Positions 1-8,800 of a DNA stretch of 36,107 bases are shown here, piece after piece (the stretch's first letter is position 1; the number at the start of each line of letters is the position of its first letter). The notes under the pieces are model-generated. The model was not told the DNA's origin, did not search any database, and saw only the letters and a program-made list of their open reading frames with translations. A program made the position numbers and the translations under genes. The stretch lies in assembly GCA_030529995.1 (NCBI GenBank), contig JAUMVT010000024.1, positions 1 through 36,107 of the forward strand. The letters run 5' to 3'. Source of the stretch: Clostridia bacterium (GTDB lineage: Bacteria; Bacillota; Clostridia; Christensenellales; Aristaeellaceae).

Positions 1-24
1 TTCCCTTGACTTCTCTCCGCTGCC

Positions 25-70
25 CTATGTGTAACCTATGCTTGACACTCCTACACATAGCTTTGTTTTT
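25..70 (+). terminator. Inverted repeat with T-rich 3' side
   Basis: A perfect 9-base inverted repeat (CTATGTGTA at 25-33, TACACATAG at 52-60) is followed by CTTTGTTTTT. It reads as a rho-independent terminator for a gene left of the window, although the 18-base loop is long. An operator for the promoter at 85-113 is the alternative. Confidence 0.4.
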
Positions 71-84
71 CTATCTCGTCTCCG

Positions 85-113
85 TTGACATTTTCCTCCC
101 CCGCTGGTATCAT
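85..113 (+). promoter_or_regulatory. Sigma-A type promoter
   Basis: TTGACA at 85-90, a 17-base spacer, and TATCAT at 108-113. It lies directly upstream of the ribosome site (AAAGGGGTGAGG, about 125-136) of the gene starting at 142. Confidence 0.75.
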
Positions 114-141
114 TCTTTTATTAAAAAGGGGTGAGGCATGG

Positions 142-603
142 ATGGACACGGTGATTGTGGTGCTGGTGATGCTGGTAGTTATCGTGGCCGCCTTGCTGCT
201 CCTCCGCCTCACGGCCGAAAACCGGCAGCAAAAGCAGCTGGTGCAGCGGGTTCGCTCCACCAACCTATACAGTCACCTGTACCCCATGTTTCGCCGATAC
301 GATAATGAAAATCTGGAAAGCGTGATTCTCCGGCCGGAAGGGGTTCGCATCCGCACCATATCCGGCAGCGAAACTCACTACACCTTCCGCAAGCACGGGC
401 TGGACAATCCGGCAGATGATACCCTATACGCCGTGGCATTGGCCACACTGGTGGATATGCGAATCCTGCGGAACACGCGCAATTACGTCTTCCGGAGTCA
501 CACGGAGATGCGCTCCAACGGGGACAAGCGATACTGGTACGATTACGTCATTACCCACGAGCGAAAGGACACGGTGCTTCGAGCCACGTCGAGGAGGCTA
601 TAA
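142..603 (+). CDS. Small single-pass membrane protein of unknown function
   Basis: This encodes 153 residues. I do not recognise the family. The N-terminal 20 residues or so are a strongly hydrophobic helix (MDTVIVVLVMLVVIVAALLL) with almost nothing before it. A basic and polar stretch and a charged soluble domain of about 125 residues follow, so the protein is probably a membrane-anchored cytoplasmic or extracellular domain. The frame could be read from an upstream TTG at 85, but that codon is the -35 box of the promoter. The ATG at 142 has a good ribosome site 6-10 bases upstream, so I start there. It is a single-gene unit: its own promoter lies upstream and hairpins follow. No catalytic motif is visible. 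Confidence 0.7.
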   Translation: MDTVIVVLVMLVVIVAALLLLRLTAENRQQKQLVQRVRSTNLYSHLYPMFRRYDNENLESVILRPEGVRIRTISGSETHYTFRKHGLDNPADDTLYAVALATLVDMRILRNTRNYVFRSHTEMRSNGDKRYWYDYVITHERKDTVLRATSRRL

Positions 604-612
604 CGAACGAAT

Positions 613-650
613 GCGAGAGGGCAGCTTTTGTGCCAAAAGCTTCCTCTCGC
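613..650. repeat. Hairpin without T-run
   Basis: GCGAGAGG (613-620) pairs with CCTCTCGC (643-650), and the inner AGCTTTTG/CAAAAGCT also pairs. No T-tract follows on either strand. It may stabilise the 3' end of the gene ending at 603. The left arm resembles that of the hairpin at 4248-4285. Confidence 0.5.
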
Positions 651-677
651 GCTCTCCCCGAAAAGCAGCATAAAAAT

Positions 678-715
678 ACGAGTGGAAGGCTTTGTCGTAT
701 ATGCCTTCCACTCGT
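678..715 (-). terminator. Rho-independent terminator of the aroF-aroB unit
   Basis: A 13-base stem (678-690 with 703-715) lies just past the aroB stop. On the minus strand it is followed by ATTTTTAT. It may also stop plus-strand transcription from 603, where TTGATTT follows. Confidence 0.75.
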
Positions 716-721
716 TTGATT

Positions 722-1786
722 TCATCCATGTCTGAAGAATTTAGTTGTAGTCTTATGCAGATAGCATGCGCCAATGCGCCGGAGGAGAATCACCGTCAGG
801 GTATCCCCCGCATTTTTCTTATCCTGGGTCATGGCGTGAAGCAAATCTTCTTTCGGGATTTCCGGCAGCTCCGTGGGCAGGGAAAGAGCTTGTTCCAATG
901 CAATCAGCCGCTGTGCCGTGCCGCTTTCCGTTAGTCCACGTTCCTCCGACAATCGGGTGATGGCCGCCATGCCGATGGCCACGGCTTCCCCGTGCCGGTA
1001 GCCCTCGTAGTGCTGCACCGTTTCCACCGCATGAGCAAGGGTGTGGCCGAAGTTCAGCGTCATACGCAGACCGGTATCGTGTTCATCCTGTTCCACCACG
1101 TTAGCCTTATAGCTGATGCACCGGTGAAGGATTTCATCGATGTCCTGCATGAGTCCTTCCCGACCCATGGGCGCATCCTTTTCCAGCAGGCGGAACAGAG
1201 GCTCGTCCCCGATGCAGCCGTACTTAACCACTTCTCCCAAACCATCCCGCCAATAGGCCGGAGTCAGGGTTTGCAGGGTGTCCGGGTCTGCCAGCACCAG
1301 AGAGGGCTGCCAGAAGGCACCCACCAGATTTTTTCCCTGGGGCAAATCTACAGCCACCTTGCCGCCCACAGAGGAATCCACCTGTGCCAGCAGCGTAGTG
1401 GGAATCTGCATCAGCCGAACCCCACGGAGCCAGGTAGCTGCCGCCAGCCCGGCCAGATCACCCATGACGCCGCCCCCAAGAGCGACCACCACATCTTTAC
1501 GGGTGATATGATGCTCGCTGAAGAAGGTGTACAGCTGTGTCAGGCAATCCAGGCATTTGGTTCTTTCCCCATGGGGCAAGGTGATGCTCACTGCCCGGAC
1601 GTCTGCCTGAGTGAGGGATGCCATCACCCGGTCAAGGTACAAAGGCGCCACATTGTCATCTGTCACCACGGCAGCAGCGCACTGACCGAAGACAGACAGG
1701 AAATACGCTCCCGCCTGATCCACCAGCCCCCGTTCAATATGGATGGGATAGCTTCTTGCGCCCAGATTGACTTGAATGGTGCTCAT
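722..1786 (-). CDS. aroB: 3-dehydroquinate synthase
   Basis: This cytoplasmic enzyme converts DAHP to 3-dehydroquinate, the second step of the shikimate pathway, using NAD and a divalent metal. The 354-residue length is normal for AroB. Visible family motifs are the NAD-binding stretch GGGVMGDLAG (about 104-113), then IPTTLLAQVDSSVGGK, GKNLVGAFWQP, GLGEVVKYG (metal-ligand Glu), NFGHTLAHAVE and YRHGEAVAIGM (metal-ligand His residues). The ATG at 1786 is preceded by GGAAAGAAGGG. The gene lies 33 bases downstream of aroF on the same strand, so the two form one operon. The operon is controlled by the leader in front of aroF and ends at the terminator at 678-715. Assignment is secure. Confidence 0.97.
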   Translation of the reverse strand: MSTIQVNLGARSYPIHIERGLVDQAGAYFLSVFGQCAAAVVTDDNVAPLYLDRVMASLTQADVRAVSITLPHGERTKCLDCLTQLYTFFSEHHITRKDVVVALGGGVMGDLAGLAAATWLRGVRLMQIPTTLLAQVDSSVGGKVAVDLPQGKNLVGAFWQPSLVLADPDTLQTLTPAYWRDGLGEVVKYGCIGDEPLFRLLEKDAPMGREGLMQDIDEILHRCISYKANVVEQDEHDTGLRMTLNFGHTLAHAVETVQHYEGYRHGEAVAIGMAAITRLSEERGLTESGTAQRLIALEQALSLPTELPEIPKEDLLHAMTQDKKNAGDTLTVILLRRIGACYLHKTTTKFFRHG

Positions 1787-1819
1787 GGTGTACGCCCTTC
1801 TTTCCTACTAATATGGAAC

Positions 1820-2836
1820 TTACACTTCCCGGCCCACAACCGCCGCAATCTTCCGGATGTCGTCCATCACATCGGCGAAGACTTCCGGCTTAATGGACTG
1901 CTGACCATCGCACAGGGCATGATCCGGATCATTGTGCACCTCCACCATCACGCCATCCGCCCCGACAGCAATGGCGGCACGTGCCAGAGGCTCCACCATC
2001 CACCATTTGCCGGTGCCGTGGCTGGGGTCAACGATCACAGGCAGGTGGCTCAGCTTCTTCACCGCAGGGATCGCTCCCAAGTCCACCGTATTCCGGGTGT
2101 AGGTTTCGAAAGTGCGAATGCCCCGCTCGCACAGAATCACGTTGGGGTTGCCTTCCGCCATAATATACTCGGCGCTCATGAGCCACTCCTCAATGGTAGC
2201 GGACAAGCCCCGCTTGAGCAGGATGGGCTTCCGGGTCTGACCCAGCTGCCGGAGCAGATCGAAGTTCTGCATGTTCCGCGCGCCTACCTGAATCAAATCC
2301 ACTTTTTCCACAAAGACGTCAATATCCCGGGGAGACATGATTTCGCTGACAATAGGCAGTCCGGTAGCTTCCCGAGCCTGGCAGAGCAGTTCCAGTCCTT
2401 CGTACTTCAAGCCCTGGAAGGAATAGGGGGATGTGCGGGGCTTGAAGGCGCCGCCTCGGAGAATGGCTGCACCGGCATCCTTCACCTTTTGCGCCACATA
2501 GGTGATTTGATCCCGATTTTCCACAGAGCAGGGGCCGGCCATGACAGCCAGCTTCTTGCCGCCTACCTTGACGCCTGCCACGTCCACCACGGTAGGTTCC
2601 GGATGGAACATGCGGTTTGCCTTTTTGAAGGGTTCAGCTACATGCATGATTTTATCCACACAGCGGAAGCTTTCAATCTGGGAAGGATCAATCCGGCTGG
2701 TATCGCCAATCAGTCCGAGAATGGTCAGGTCAGCGCCTACAATGGGATTCACGGTAATGCCGCCCAGGCCAGTAATCATATCCGTCAGGCGATCCATTTC
2801 CTGTTGCTCGGTACCCTTTTTCAGCACGATAATCAT
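1820..2836 (-). CDS. aroF: 3-deoxy-7-phosphoheptulonate (DAHP) synthase, AroF/B. subtilis type
   Basis: The enzyme joins phosphoenolpyruvate and erythrose-4-phosphate to make DAHP, the entry step of aromatic amino-acid synthesis. The protein has 338 residues. An N-terminal ferredoxin-like regulatory domain of about 70 residues begins MIIVLKKGT. The KDO8P/DAHP-synthase barrel follows, with [57 protein letters not shown] and [10 protein letters not shown]. This layout is that of the Thermotoga/Bacillus type, in which the N-terminal domain commonly mediates end-product inhibition. An in-frame ATG at 2845 lies directly against the Shine-Dalgarno AAAGGGGG. The ATG at 2836 is 9 bases from it and begins exactly where the family begins, so I use 2836. 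The gene is first in the aroF-aroB operon and is preceded by a Phe-rich leader peptide and terminator. Confidence 0.96.
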   Translation of the reverse strand: MIIVLKKGTEQQEMDRLTDMITGLGGITVNPIVGADLTILGLIGDTSRIDPSQIESFRCVDKIMHVAEPFKKANRMFHPEPTVVDVAGVKVGGKKLAVMAGPCSVENRDQITYVAQKVKDAGAAILRGGAFKPRTSPYSFQGLKYEGLELLCQAREATGLPIVSEIMSPRDIDVFVEKVDLIQVGARNMQNFDLLRQLGQTRKPILLKRGLSATIEEWLMSAEYIMAEGNPNVILCERGIRTFETYTRNTVDLGAIPAVKKLSHLPVIVDPSHGTGKWWMVEPLARAAIAVGADGVMVEVHNDPDHALCDGQQSIKPEVFADVMDDIRKIAAVVGREV

Positions 2837-2867
2837 AGGTAACATCCCCCTTTAATCTTTTGGGAAC

Positions 2868-2899
2868 AAAAAAACGGGAGCCCGCAAAGAGCTCTCGCC
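2868..2899 (-). terminator. Attenuator terminator in the aroF leader
   Basis: On the minus strand a stem (2897-2889 with 2883-2875, one A.C mismatch and one G.U pair) is followed directly by seven T residues at 2874-2868. It lies between the leader peptide and aroF, so it can stop transcription before the operon. The CTCTTT in its left arm (2891-2886) is complementary to AAAGAG at 2945-2940, which overlaps the stop codon of the leader peptide. That pairing is a candidate antiterminator. Confidence 0.75.
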
Positions 2900-2944
2900 T
2901 TTCAGCATCCGCAGATTCTGCCACGGAAACACCTGACGCCTCTT

Positions 2945-3019
2945 TTACGGTACGATCAAATACCCGGTACGGTCAAAGCCGCCCGGGATCGTAAACGTAA
3001 AGGAAGCAAAGTGCAGCAT
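2945..3019 (-). CDS. Phenylalanine-rich leader peptide of the aroF-aroB operon
   Basis: This is a 24-codon open frame starting MLHFASFTF, with Phe at positions 4, 7, 9 and 15, Tyr at 20, and a TAA stop. A strong ribosome site (GGAGGATGTTT) precedes the ATG at 3019. It sits between a perfect promoter (3059-3087) and a terminator (2868-2899), upstream of the first gene of aromatic amino-acid synthesis. This is the classic arrangement of ribosome-mediated attenuation: a ribosome stalled at Phe codons would change folding of the downstream RNA and let transcription continue. The ORF, ribosome site and terminator are seen directly; the Phe response is inference. The peptide has no Trp codon, which argues against a trp-type leader. 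Confidence 0.7.
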   Translation of the reverse strand: MLHFASFTFTIPGGFDRTGYLIVP

Positions 3020-3033
3020 AAACATCCTCCTGC

Positions 3034-3049
3034 GGACGGTTCACCGTCC
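3034..3049 (-). other. 5'-end stem-loop of the aroF leader RNA
   Basis: GGACGG and CCGTCC pair around a TGAA loop, about ten bases past the -10 box at the expected 5' end of the minus-strand transcript. It probably protects the leader RNA 5' end, and it lies just upstream of the leader-peptide ribosome site. Confidence 0.5.
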
Positions 3050-3058
3050 ATGGCTGTT

Positions 3059-3087
3059 ATTATAGTCATGCCTATCTTGTATGTCAA
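3059..3087 (-). promoter_or_regulatory. Consensus promoter for the aroF leader and operon
   Basis: On the minus strand TTGACA (3087-3082), a 17-base spacer and TATAAT (3064-3059) match the sigma-A consensus at all 12 positions. Confidence 0.88.
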
Positions 3088-3095
3088 GGTTTTAT

Positions 3096-3124
3096 TTGAC
3101 GAATCCGCCGCCCTGCGCTATGAT
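3096..3124 (+). promoter_or_regulatory. Promoter for aroK
   Basis: TTGACG at 3096-3101, a 17-base spacer and TATGAT at 3119-3124. It is divergent from the aroF promoter, with only eight bases (3088-3095) between the two -35 boxes. Confidence 0.75.
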
Positions 3125-3153
3125 ACTGCTATCACACATGAGGAGGAAGCAGC

Positions 3154-3648
3154 ATGAACATTACCCTCATCGGCATGCCGGGCAGCGGCAAAAGCACCGT
3201 AGGGCAGGCACTGGCCAAGCGGCTTGGTCTGCAGTTTGTGGATGTGGATCAGGTGATCATCCGCAAAACAGGCCAAACCCTGGCAGAAATTCTGGACGAT
3301 GTAGGGGATGCCGGCTTCCGCCAGGTGGAAGAGCGCATCAACGCGGAGCTGGATGTGCAGGACAGCGTCATCGCCCCCGGCGGCAGTGTCATCTACGGTC
3401 CCCGTGCCATGGCGCACCTGCGGGACATCAGCACCGTAGTTTACCTGCAGGTGGAGCACGATGAGCTTCTGCGCCGGTTGGGTGATCTTCATGCCCGCGG
3501 AGTCAGCATTCTCCCCGGTCAGACTTTCCGTGACCTATACAACGAACGGTGCCCCTACTATGAGCGCTATGCCCACCTGATTGTGGATACCAAGGGACTG
3601 AGCCTGACACAGGTGGCTGAAAAAATTGCGGAGCAGGTACAGGGGTAA
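3154..3648 (+). CDS. aroK: Shikimate kinase
   Basis: The enzyme phosphorylates shikimate at the 3-OH using ATP. The protein has 164 residues, a usual length. It starts with the Walker A loop GMPGSGKS (residues 7-14), followed by the D-x-D of the substrate site (DVDQVI), DAGFRQVEE (the family FR..E) and APGGSVI, where most relatives have a GGG stretch. NERCPYYERYA stands where the C-terminal sugar-binding Arg region lies. The lid RP pair of Escherichia AroK is not obvious, so the lid is divergent. GAGGAGG lies before the ATG at 3154. The divergent aroF-aroB operon supports the role. A related small-molecule kinase cannot be wholly excluded on motifs alone. Confidence 0.88.
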   Translation: MNITLIGMPGSGKSTVGQALAKRLGLQFVDVDQVIIRKTGQTLAEILDDVGDAGFRQVEERINAELDVQDSVIAPGGSVIYGPRAMAHLRDISTVVYLQVEHDELLRRLGDLHARGVSILPGQTFRDLYNERCPYYERYAHLIVDTKGLSLTQVAEKIAEQVQG

Positions 3649-3662
3649 ATCCCTGCAGAGGA

Positions 3663-4217
3663 TCACGCTGCCGTCCACGTCACCGTATCAAGAATGGTGG
3701 TCATGGTGTCCTGCTGAGCAGGATCGTTATAGCTGGCGGTAAAAATGTAGGAACCGAAAGCTTCATCAGAAACCACATATTGCAGCATATACACGGCGTA
3801 GCCCTCCACCTCGTAGTAGCAATGGGCGCACAGGGCTGTCTTGCCGTTCAGCTCCGTCAGGGCTGCGGACAGGACGCTTGTGTTCTCAATGGTCACGCTT
3901 TCCCCGCTGACCTGGGTTACAATATCCTCCTGCACATTTTCCGCATACACTGCCGGGTCAACCGCCGTTAAATCCTGTACGGTTTCGCTCCATACCACGT
4001 TAATGTTGGGATGCGCCGTGGCGGATGCATCGTAATCCGGATAGAGCATGAACCACACCTGACCGTCCGTCTTATCATAGGTATTGCCGTACATGCCGGC
4101 ATCAAAGGTCATGGAAAAGTCACCGAAATTGAAGGTTTCCAAATCATCATCGGCCAAGGCCGTCATGCAGCTTACGAGCAGTATCAGCGCCATCAGGCAT
4201 GCAGCAATTCGCTTCAT
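3663..4217 (-). CDS. Secreted protein or lipoprotein of unknown function
   Basis: This encodes 184 residues. The N-terminus is a signal peptide (MKRIAACLMALILLVSC...). It contains LVSC, which fits a lipobox, and also an ALA-D site that would suit signal peptidase I, so it is either a lipoprotein or a freely secreted protein. The mature part is acidic and rich in aromatic residues (FNFGDFSMTFDAGMYG, WFMLYPDYDA). It has the feel of the PsbP/DUF1795-like fold seen in other Clostridial lipoproteins, but I cannot confirm that. TAAGGAG lies six bases before the ATG. The gene follows the InlB/CBM lipoprotein gene by 84 bases, with a hairpin between them, and probably belongs to the same GH3-led transcription unit. 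Confidence 0.7.
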   Translation of the reverse strand: MKRIAACLMALILLVSCMTALADDDLETFNFGDFSMTFDAGMYGNTYDKTDGQVWFMLYPDYDASATAHPNINVVWSETVQDLTAVDPAVYAENVQEDIVTQVSGESVTIENTSVLSAALTELNGKTALCAHCYYEVEGYAVYMLQYVVSDEAFGSYIFTASYNDPAQQDTMTTILDTVTWTAA

Positions 4218-4247
4218 CTTTTTCTCCTTATCAAACCAAGTCTTACT

Positions 4248-4285
4248 GCAAGAGGGCAGCTTTCATGATAAAGCCGCCCTCTTGC
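4248..4285. repeat. Intergenic hairpin without T-run
   Basis: GCAAGAGGGC (4248-4257) pairs with GCCCTCTTGC (4276-4285), with an inner CTTT/AAAG pairing. On the minus strand, the direction of the flanking genes, no T-tract follows. It looks more like an RNA processing or stability element between two cotranscribed genes than a terminator. Confidence 0.5.
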
Positions 4286-4301
4286 TTCATGTTGCTTTTC
4301 T

Positions 4302-5720
4302 TTACTGACCAGTGATGTCCGTGTTCTTGGGATAACCTTCACCCCAGCTCAGCTCCGTATCACTGCTGATGTGGATGCAGTCGATCATGGGTGCGGTGGC
4401 ATACATGGTGCCGGAAGAACCCATCTGCCGATCATTGTTCACCACCAGTCGAATCACGTTGTCGCCCTTCTTCAGCTTCAGGCTGTTGGTGATAAAGAAG
4501 TCGGTAAAGGGCTGCTTCTGATCATCCGAATAGCCGTTAGCGCCTTCAATAGTCAGCGGAATGCTCAAGGTACCGAAGGACAGCTTTTCCCCGTTGACCT
4601 CCACCAGGAATTCCGTATCCGTCAGCTCGATGCCCATCATTTCCGTGCTCAGGCGCAGGTCAAGAGCGGCATCGTCCACGTCCTCAGCGGCGTTAACATG
4701 GAATTCCAAGAAGGCGCCGTTGTAGAACAAGTAGGTTACATAGTAGCCGCCGGAGGCTTCCGCATTGAAGCGATCCTTCACAATCAGCATGGTATCGGAC
4801 ACCGTGCCGGAATAGCCCAAGCCGGACTTGCCTTCAAAGTCGGTGTTTTCCGCCTCGAAGGTGTAGCGGTTGTACCACCGGGCGTACAGGGTCGTATCCT
4901 CCGTAATGCGGGTGGTGGCAAACTTGAACTTCTTGGTGCACGCCGGGTCGGTATACCAGTTGGAGGAATCCAGATAGTAGTCATCTCCACGGCTGGGGGT
5001 CTGACGGCTGATCTTGCCATTCTTCTCCACCTGAATGCGGCTGTAGACGCCGTCATTGGGTGCCCCTTCATAATTCCACATGAAGGTGACGGTGAAGTAT
5101 TCCTTACCCTCTGCCTTCTGCTGCCAGCCGGCGTACACGGTGGTGTCCGCCTCCACAGCAGTGGCGAAGTCGTATGCCGTGGTTGCTTCCGCATCCGTAT
5201 ACCAGCCGGAGAACAGGTAACCTTCCCGACTGGGGGCACTGGGCTCGCCTACAGATGCGCCTACGGCAACCGTCTCCGTGGTGCTTTCGCCACCATCGTA
5301 GTTAGCATCGAAGGTCACCGTGACACCGGAAGCCTTCCACCCTGCGTAGAAGGTGGTATCCTCCGTCAGGCTGTACTCAAAGTCAGCCGCTTTGGTGCAT
5401 GCCGCATCCGTATACCAGCCAAGGAACTCATAGTTTTCCCGGCCGGGCGCAGCAGGTTCTTCCGCCACATCATCGTAGGCGACGGTCTGTGTTTCCCCGT
5501 CAGGTGCACCCTCATAGTTCAGGTCGAAGGTTGCCTGAATGGTCTTTTCCTCTGCAGCGGTTTCTGTGTTCTCCTCTGTCTGTGCCGCAGGAGCTTCCGT
5601 CGCCGTGGCAACGACAGAAGTGGATGTATTGCCGGAGGTGCTCGATCCGCAGGCGGTCAGCACAAACGCCATGACACACACGATCAGGAGCAGAAGCAGC
5701 CGTTTCGTCATCTTTTCCAT
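4302..5720 (-). CDS. Lipoprotein with three InlB-type repeats and a C-terminal carbohydrate-binding-like domain
   Basis: This encodes 472 residues. A lipoprotein signal ends in LTAC at about residue 24, followed by a Ser/Thr/Glu-rich linker. Three copies of the Listeria-Bacteroides (InlB B) repeat follow, recognisable by repeated FLGWYTDAACT, FSGWYTDAEAT and SNWYTDPACT with T(T/D)xYAxW endings (about residues 60-270). The remainder begins YTFEAEN and has the beta-rich character of CBM6/CBM35-like modules, including DNVIRLVVNN and a C-terminal PMIDCIHI strand. It would sit on the outer face of the membrane and bind glycans or protein partners. The ATG at 5726 is too close to GAGGG; the one at 5720 has six bases of spacing. 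It lies 125 bases downstream of the large GH3 gene on the same strand, which suggests a joint role. Confidence 0.8.
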   Translation of the reverse strand: MEKMTKRLLLLLIVCVMAFVLTACGSSTSGNTSTSVVATATEAPAAQTEENTETAAEEKTIQATFDLNYEGAPDGETQTVAYDDVAEEPAAPGRENYEFLGWYTDAACTKAADFEYSLTEDTTFYAGWKASGVTVTFDANYDGGESTTETVAVGASVGEPSAPSREGYLFSGWYTDAEATTAYDFATAVEADTTVYAGWQQKAEGKEYFTVTFMWNYEGAPNDGVYSRIQVEKNGKISRQTPSRGDDYYLDSSNWYTDPACTKKFKFATTRITEDTTLYARWYNRYTFEAENTDFEGKSGLGYSGTVSDTMLIVKDRFNAEASGGYYVTYLFYNGAFLEFHVNAAEDVDDAALDLRLSTEMMGIELTDTEFLVEVNGEKLSFGTLSIPLTIEGANGYSDDQKQPFTDFFITNSLKLKKGDNVIRLVVNNDRQMGSSGTMYATAPMIDCIHISSDTELSWGEGYPKNTDITGQ

Positions 5721-5800
5721 GTTCATCCCTCATTATGCGCCCTGCCGGTTCGCCTATTCTCGAACACCTTCGGCACAGACGATGTACTTTGTGGACAGTC

Positions 5801-5827
5801 GGGGGATGCCGAGAGCCGGCATCCCCC
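5801..5827. terminator. Strong hairpin between the GH3 and InlB lipoprotein genes
   Basis: GGGGGATGCC (5801-5810) and GGCATCCCCC (5818-5827) form a perfect 10-base stem. Only the plus strand has a short T-run (TTTTG) after it; the minus strand, in which the genes run, has none. Partial termination or 3'-end protection of the GH3 message is likely, with some read-through into the lipoprotein gene. Confidence 0.5.
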
Positions 5828-5845
5828 TTTTGAAAGAGGTGGTAT

Positions 5846-8800
5846 TTACTGCACGTTGATGGTCAGCATGTAGTAAGCAATGGGTTCCGTCTTGGCTGCT
5901 GCGCCTCCCATACCCGGTCCCATCATCATGTTCTGATTGCTGCTCTGGGTATTCTCAGGGGTTACAGAAATGACAGCCGTGTAGGTGCCGGCAGCAGCAG
6001 GTGCGCCGGACAGGGTACCGGTGGTTTCATCCAGGGTAATGCCTTCAGGCAGTGCGCCATCGGCGATTGCGTAGGTGTAGGCGGTTTCGTCCTCGTCGTT
6101 GTCCATGTACAGCACGCAGGGAGAACCGGCCAGTTCAACGCCCACCTGAGCGCCGGAAACAGCCTGTTCAGGATCGTCCAGAATGAACTTGGAGGCAACC
6201 TCCACCTTCACGGTGCGGGTCGTGCTCAGCCAGTTATCAATGCGGCAGGTAACGGTTGCTTCGAAGGAGCCGCTTTCGGTTGCCTTGCCGCTGATCACGC
6301 CGTCATCGGAGCAGGTGATGCCAGCAGGCAGTGCGCCCATGGACACATAGTAGGTTGCGTTGTCACCGCACTGTTCGGCGTATTCAGCCACGGCAATGTT
6401 CAGGGAGACTTCTTCGTTCTGGGCGGTTTCGATTGCGTCCTCACCGTTGAAGGTCTTCAGGTTGATGCCGTTCTGAATGGTACCGGCGGTAGACTGGGTA
6501 TACAGCACATACTGTGCGGTAATCCGAGACCAGTAATACTGGGTGGGATTGTAGACAGCATTGGCGTTGCCTGCAATATCCGTCTCGTAGGTGTAGGTGG
6601 AACCGATGGCCGAGCCGGTAGCATCCGTGCCGTCCACATAGCCGGTGTAAACGCCGGCCTTGTTGTCCGTGCCGTCAGCTGCATGCCAGGAGCCGGACAG
6701 GTAGTTCTGCACAGAGTTGTCGGTCAGTGCGTCAGCACCCAGAGGCCAAGTGGTGCAGCGGACAATCAGATCCATGGGCCAGTAGGTATCGGATCCGCCG
6801 TAGCCGTCCGTGGTGAAGTAGCCCATCCAGCCCCACTCGTCACGGACGAGGAGTTTGGCAAAGGCATAGTTGCAGTTGGGATAGATATCGCCGATGCAGG
6901 CCAGAGAGCCCATGGTCGCCTTTGCGCCGCCCTCCTGCATAGCAATCTGGAAGATCTTGAAGTAGTTTTCACGGCAGGCCTGCTCGGTGCAATAGGTGGA
7001 CATGCCGCCGCGGCTTGCTTCCTGATCGTTCAGGGCGATGTGCTTGAATACACAGGACACGCCGCGGCTCTGTGCGCCGGAGACGACAGCTGCTGCGATC
7101 ATGCCGCCATGATAGCCGTCCTGAGAGAAGTAGTCGTTGTACCGTCCGCAGAAGGGCGTTCTGTGGGTATCGCCGCCGGGGCCCCACCAGTCAGCACCTT
7201 CGTTGCCGGTCTTGAGCATGCCCAGGTTGCCGTACATGACGCCGATGGTGTAGCACAGTTCCTTGTTCCACGTTGCAGCCATGGTGGACATGCTGCCCCA
7301 GTTGTAGCCGTTCCATTCACGGGGGCTGTCGCCGCCGTTGGACTTGACCTTTTCAATCGAGGCAATGGCTGCGGTAGAGCCGCCGTTGGAGCAAACTTCC
7401 ATGACATCCCACCAGGTGAGCTGATTCATGAACTCGCTCCACTTTTCTGCACCATCAGCATCCGCCAAGTCAACGCCGAACATGTCACGATACAGCACAT
7501 TCACGGCTTGCTCATCCAGGGTTACCTGGGTAGCATCCACACCGTTGATGGTGCCGCTTTCCAGGAATTCGGCAAATTCATCCGCATAGGTGGAAGCGAA
7601 GGAGGTGCCCCACATGCCCACACCGAAGCCCTTGAAGCCGCTGATGGCCTCGCCGGTTACGGAGTCAACAATGTTGTGTGCGCCATCGCCTCCGGTCTTG
7701 GCAGAGCCGTTCTTCCACTCTTCCCAGATTTCCGCCACGGTTACGCTGTCAGCGTAGGTGGGATAGTCGGCATCGTAGCCGTCCAGATTGTTCCGCAGGG
7801 CGAAGTACTCGTCCGAGCGAATCAGGTCTTCTTTGGTGACAGGGGTGTACTTAGGATTGGTGCAGCCGCCGAAGATGTTTTCATACTCTTCGGTATAGGC
7901 ACTGCTGGCACGGGTCATGAGGGTCATGTCCGCATCGCCGGTGCTGTCCTGATCCACACGGGTAATGAAGTCTTCCACATTGTCGCCGTCGGCATTTTCC
8001 TTGGTGTAATCAAGGTCCCAACCAAGGCTGTTGTAGATGTTTGCCTGGCTCAGCACGTTTTCGGCGGCGTTGCCGGAGTAATCATCGTAGCCCATGATCA
8101 CATCGGCGGTCAGCTCGCCCAGCTTCACCACCATGTTTTCGCTCTTCACGGTGTGAGAATCGGTCTGGAAGCGGATTTCGTAGCCATTGCCGGCATCCAG
8201 TTCATAGGTGGACTTGCCGTTGCCGTTGGCATCGTTGTAGTCGAAGGAAGCGAAGTCCTGAATGTTCACAGACAGGGTCACAACCTGGGACTGACCGGGC
8301 TGCAGCAATGCAGTCTTCTCGAAGGAGACAAGAACGATGTCGCTCTTTTCCACTTCGCCGTCAATGTAGGGCGCATGGGCGTATACTTCCACCACGTCCT
8401 TGCCTGCCACGCTGCCGGTGTTGGTAACCTTCACCTTAAAGGTCATCACAGCATCCTGACATTCTTCGCTGTTCAGGTCAATAACGCCATTCTCGGCAGT
8501 CTTGGCCATGAAGGCATCCCACTTGGAGGTGTCTGCATCCACCAGCTCCCAGTCAAAGTCGGTGTAGCTCAGGCCAAAGCCGAAGGGATACACCACGGCG
8601 CTGTCATAGTCCAGCTTACCGTCCACGGCAGCAGTTTCGTAGTACTTGTAGCCCAAGTAAATGCCTTCATCATACTGAAGGTTAACACGGTACTCGTAGC
8701 CGAAGCCGTAGTTGAACATGCCGGAAAGTCCGGTGCAGGGGCCGGCAACTGCGGGCCAGGTGGTGTACTCCGTGCCTGCCTCGGCATCGCTTACACGCAC

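Noticed and set aside
2868-3087. T-box riboswitch in the aroF leader
   Set aside because: No T-box sequence (AGGGTGGNACCGCG-like) or specifier stem is visible; a leader peptide explains the region better.
4900-5560. Possible tandem DNA repeat
   Set aside because: The similarity is at protein level (three InlB-type repeats) and the DNA copies have diverged.
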